Made by a program: the position numbers and the translations under genes. The notes beneath the pieces are model-generated. The model made no database searches. It was not told the origin of the DNA and saw only the letters and a list, made by a program, of their open reading frames with translations. Positions 62,073 through 64,000 of a stretch of DNA of 64,000 nucleotides are shown piece by piece. The stretch spans positions 124,001 through 188,000 of the forward strand of contig JBBQTD010000001.1 of assembly GCA_038234715.1 (NCBI GenBank). Direction: 5' to 3'. Every line of letters starts with the position of its first letter. Position 1 is the first letter of the stretch. Source of the DNA: SZAS-103 sp038234715 (GTDB lineage: Bacteria > Pseudomonadota > Gammaproteobacteria > Xanthomonadales > Xanthomonadaceae).

Positions 62073-62598
62073 ATCTCGCGATCGGAGTGGAGCTCACCGG
62101 CGTCTTGAGGCGTGATTGCAAGCAGCCGCCAATGCAGGCAGCCGCCAACGCGAGCAAGGGTACCCGATCGGCCGGTCGGGGACGCAAGAGATAGTGTGCG
62201 TCACGTCGCGAATCGATGGATCCGTTGCGCGCAGTGGCCGTCGCAATCCGCACAACGGCAATTCATCTTTGTGTCGCCACTCCTTCTGCGCGGTAATCGC
62301 ACACGGGAGGATAGCCACACCTGCGGCGAAATCACGTCGTTATCGGCTGAATTGATGGTTCTTGACGATGATGGACGCAGCGACGACCAGCTTTCAAATC
62401 ATCGTGAGTGATCGGGCCAGTTCGATGCCCCCAATGATGGGGGGGCTTCGACCAAGCGGCCTGCCTTATGGTTGCACGCCCGAATCCACTGCGTGCCTCC
62501 CGCTTGCATCGCGTCCGGTGCAACAAACCCGGCACAAACCGCGCAGCCATCCACCCCTGCAGTCGCTTTTCTGCAGCGCATCCCCCGAGGATCATCTT
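62073..62598. other. Divergent intergenic region, 526 bp
   Basis: Lies between the MalT-like regulator and the adhesin. It has a direct repeat of GCAGCCGCCAA (around 62122-62148) and a hairpin GCCCCC-AATGAT-GGGGGGGC (62427-62446) about 150 bp before the adhesin start. I identify no gene; regulatory sites for the adhesin are likely here. Confidence 0.5.
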
Positions 62599-64000
62599 GT
62601 GATCAAGTTCCACAGCCGTGTGCATTCGACGACACCACGCCACTCATTTATTTCCGCCGCGCTGTTGCTCGCCATGGGCCTCGCCCCGATGGCCGCCATG
62701 GCCGAGAATTGCGATGACGGCAACAGCACCCAATGCTCGAACGCGCATGCGGTGGGCGGATACAGCACGGCTGTCGGCTACGCGAGCTCCGCTGGTACGG
62801 TGGATTCGGCCAATGGTGCGGTTGCGATCGGTGCCTATGCGCGGAGCGCCGATCAGCTTCCGAACGCCTATTCCGTGTATCACGCACCTTCGACCGCGGT
62901 GGGTTTGCATTCCTACGCCTACAACGCCGGTGTCGCAGTCGGCGCCTACGCGAATGCGAGCGGAGCGTCCTGCGGCAACTATGGTGGGACCTGCAAAGGC
63001 TTTGCGACCGCGATCGGTACCTACAGCCAAGCGACGGGCGCCTACAGTTCGGCTCTTGGCTTCAAGAGCAACGCGTCGGGTTTCTTCGGGACGGCCGTGG
63101 GCGAAGGTGCTTCGGCAACTGGCGGCTTTGCAGTGGCGGTGGGAGTCGGCTCAAAAGCATATGGCCTTGGATCGACCGCGATGGGCCCATCGGCGCGCGC
63201 ATACGGCGAAAACGGCACCGCATTGGGCAACGGCGCCATGGAGACCGGATCGTTTGCGACGGCAGTTGGCGCGGAGTCGCGCGCGTTGGGAGATCGCAGC
63301 ACGGCAGTCGGAATGTACGCCTACGCAATTGGCCGCAACAGCACCGCAAGTGGCGCCTTCAGTTATGCCAATGGCAAGTCTTCCAGCGCTACCGGCGCGT
63401 ATGCTTCCTCGGGTGGCGATTTTTCCACTGCGACCGGTGCAAACACGGTTGCTGCGGGATTCGCGAGCACGGCAAACGGCACATATGCCAGCGCCTTGGG
63501 TGACTTCAGCACCGCCAGCGGCGTCTACGCACAGGCGACCGGAAGCCACAGCAATGCGACCGGTGCGTACAGCGTCGCGCTGGGCGATTCCAGCTCGGCC
63601 GAAGGCGCCTATAGCCATGCCATTGGCAACGCCAGCACGGCCGTTGGCGCCAACAGCATTGCGATCAGCGATTTCAGCACCGCGCTTGGATCATCTGCGG
63701 TTGCGGGTGGAGCGTCGAGCGCGGCCCTGGGCGATAGCAGCACGGCGACCGGCGATTTCAGTTCCGCGCTCGGCGCTTTCAGTTTTGCCTCCGGCATCTA
63801 CAGTAACGCGACCGGCTTCAAGAGCAGCGCAACCGGCGACTTCAGCAGCGCAACCGGTGCGAACAGCACCGCCTCGGCCGTCAACAGCACTGCGAATGGC
63901 GCGAGCAGCGCGGCATCCGGTGCGGACAGCACTGCGATCGGCGCCCATGCGACTGCAGCGGACAGCAACAGTGTTGCCCTCGGCAGCTATTCATCGACCG
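62599..64000 (+). CDS. YadA-like trimeric autotransporter adhesin, head domain (3' end outside window)
   Basis: At least 467 codons; open at the right edge. The start is a GTG at 62599, with GAGG 8 bp upstream. The signal peptide is MIKFHSRVHSTTPRHSFISAALLLAMGLAPMAAMA. From about residue 50 to the edge it is a tandem series of 14-residue YadA head repeats (STAxGxxSxAxGxx type: FATAIGTYSQATGA, YSSALGFKSNASGF, FGTAVGEGASATGG, up to ATAADSNSVALGSYSST). Four cysteines lie in ENCDDGNSTQC and SCGNYGGTC, which is unusual for such proteins. The stalk and membrane anchor should follow downstream. It would bind host or surface ligands as a trimer. Confidence 0.88.
   Translation, partial: MIKFHSRVHSTTPRHSFISAALLLAMGLAPMAAMAENCDDGNSTQCSNAHAVGGYSTAVGYASSAGTVDSANGAVAIGAYARSADQLPNAYSVYHAPSTAVGLHSYAYNAGVAVGAYANASGASCGNYGGTCKGFATAIGTYSQATGAYSSALGFKSNASGFFGTAVGEGASATGGFAVAVGVGSKAYGLGSTAMGPSARAYGENGTALGNGAMETGSFATAVGAESRALGDRSTAVGMYAYAIGRNSTASGAFSYANGKSSSATGAYASSGGDFSTATGANTVAAGFASTANGTYASALGDFSTASGVYAQATGSHSNATGAYSVALGDSSSAEGAYSHAIGNASTAVGANSIAISDFSTALGSSAVAGGASSAALGDSSTATGDFSSALGAFSFASGIYSNATGFKSSATGDFSSATGANSTASAVNSTANGASSAASGADSTAIGAHATAADSNSVALGSYSST

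Overview
The window looks like chromosome of a high-GC gammaproteobacterium, most probably of the order Lysobacterales (Xanthomonadales; a Rhodanobacteraceae or Lysobacteraceae type). This is inferred from gene content and codon use: PBP1b, RelA, HrpA, RecQ, an FNR/ANR sensor, TolB-like membrane proteins beginning MSFIAELKRRNV, a divergent acyltransferase/LytTR pair, and a CHFC-type DsbA. No plasmid, phage or complete insertion sequence is visible, and I found no tRNA, rRNA or CRISPR array.

Layout. 1-3.2 kb: end of a VOC protein, exported MsrB and MsrA, an ECF sigma factor with a putative membrane anti-sigma, and a small membrane protein. 3.2-9.4 kb, minus strand: PBP1b, a TPR lipoprotein, a DinG/YoaA helicase, a VOC protein and TsaB, chained by short overlaps. 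9.5-20.9 kb: a two-domain glycosyltransferase, a TPR membrane protein, RelA, a small exported protein and HrpA. 20.9-26.6 kb: a stretch of small exported proteins of unknown function with simple repeats and a 439-bp array of 21-bp units. 26.7-35.9 kb: a 1407-residue membrane protein, an FNR-type regulator, an S41 peptidase divergent from a PadR regulator with a palindrome over the promoter, and an arsenic operon (arsR, a 13-codon ORF, arsC, aquaglyceroporin). 36-46 kb: a TolB-like/TM pair, a gene fragment, a kelch-type protein, RecQ, the acyltransferase/LytTR pair and DsbA. 46-54 kb: small exported proteins, a DODA-type dioxygenase, DUF4386 and DUF2306 membrane proteins, a transglutaminase-like TPR protein, a 152-bp MITE-like element and a second 21-bp array. 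54-64 kb: an operon of a cupredoxin-like protein, a degenerate-GGDEF/EAL protein and an outer-membrane barrel, then GNAT, a MalT-like LuxR regulator and the start of a YadA-type adhesin.

Most genes are housekeeping or envelope functions. The unexplained material is in the intergenic spaces. The two 21-bp arrays lie 27 kb apart. They differ in sequence, yet read as heptapeptides with the same residue pattern. One carries two single-base deletions that break an otherwise regular reading frame; the other is open on both strands. Other points worth a look are the MITE-like element and a fragment of its end abutting a broken gene, a strongly initiated 13-codon ORF in the ars operon, a palindrome at the padR promoter, and the copper-protein/EAL/porin operon.
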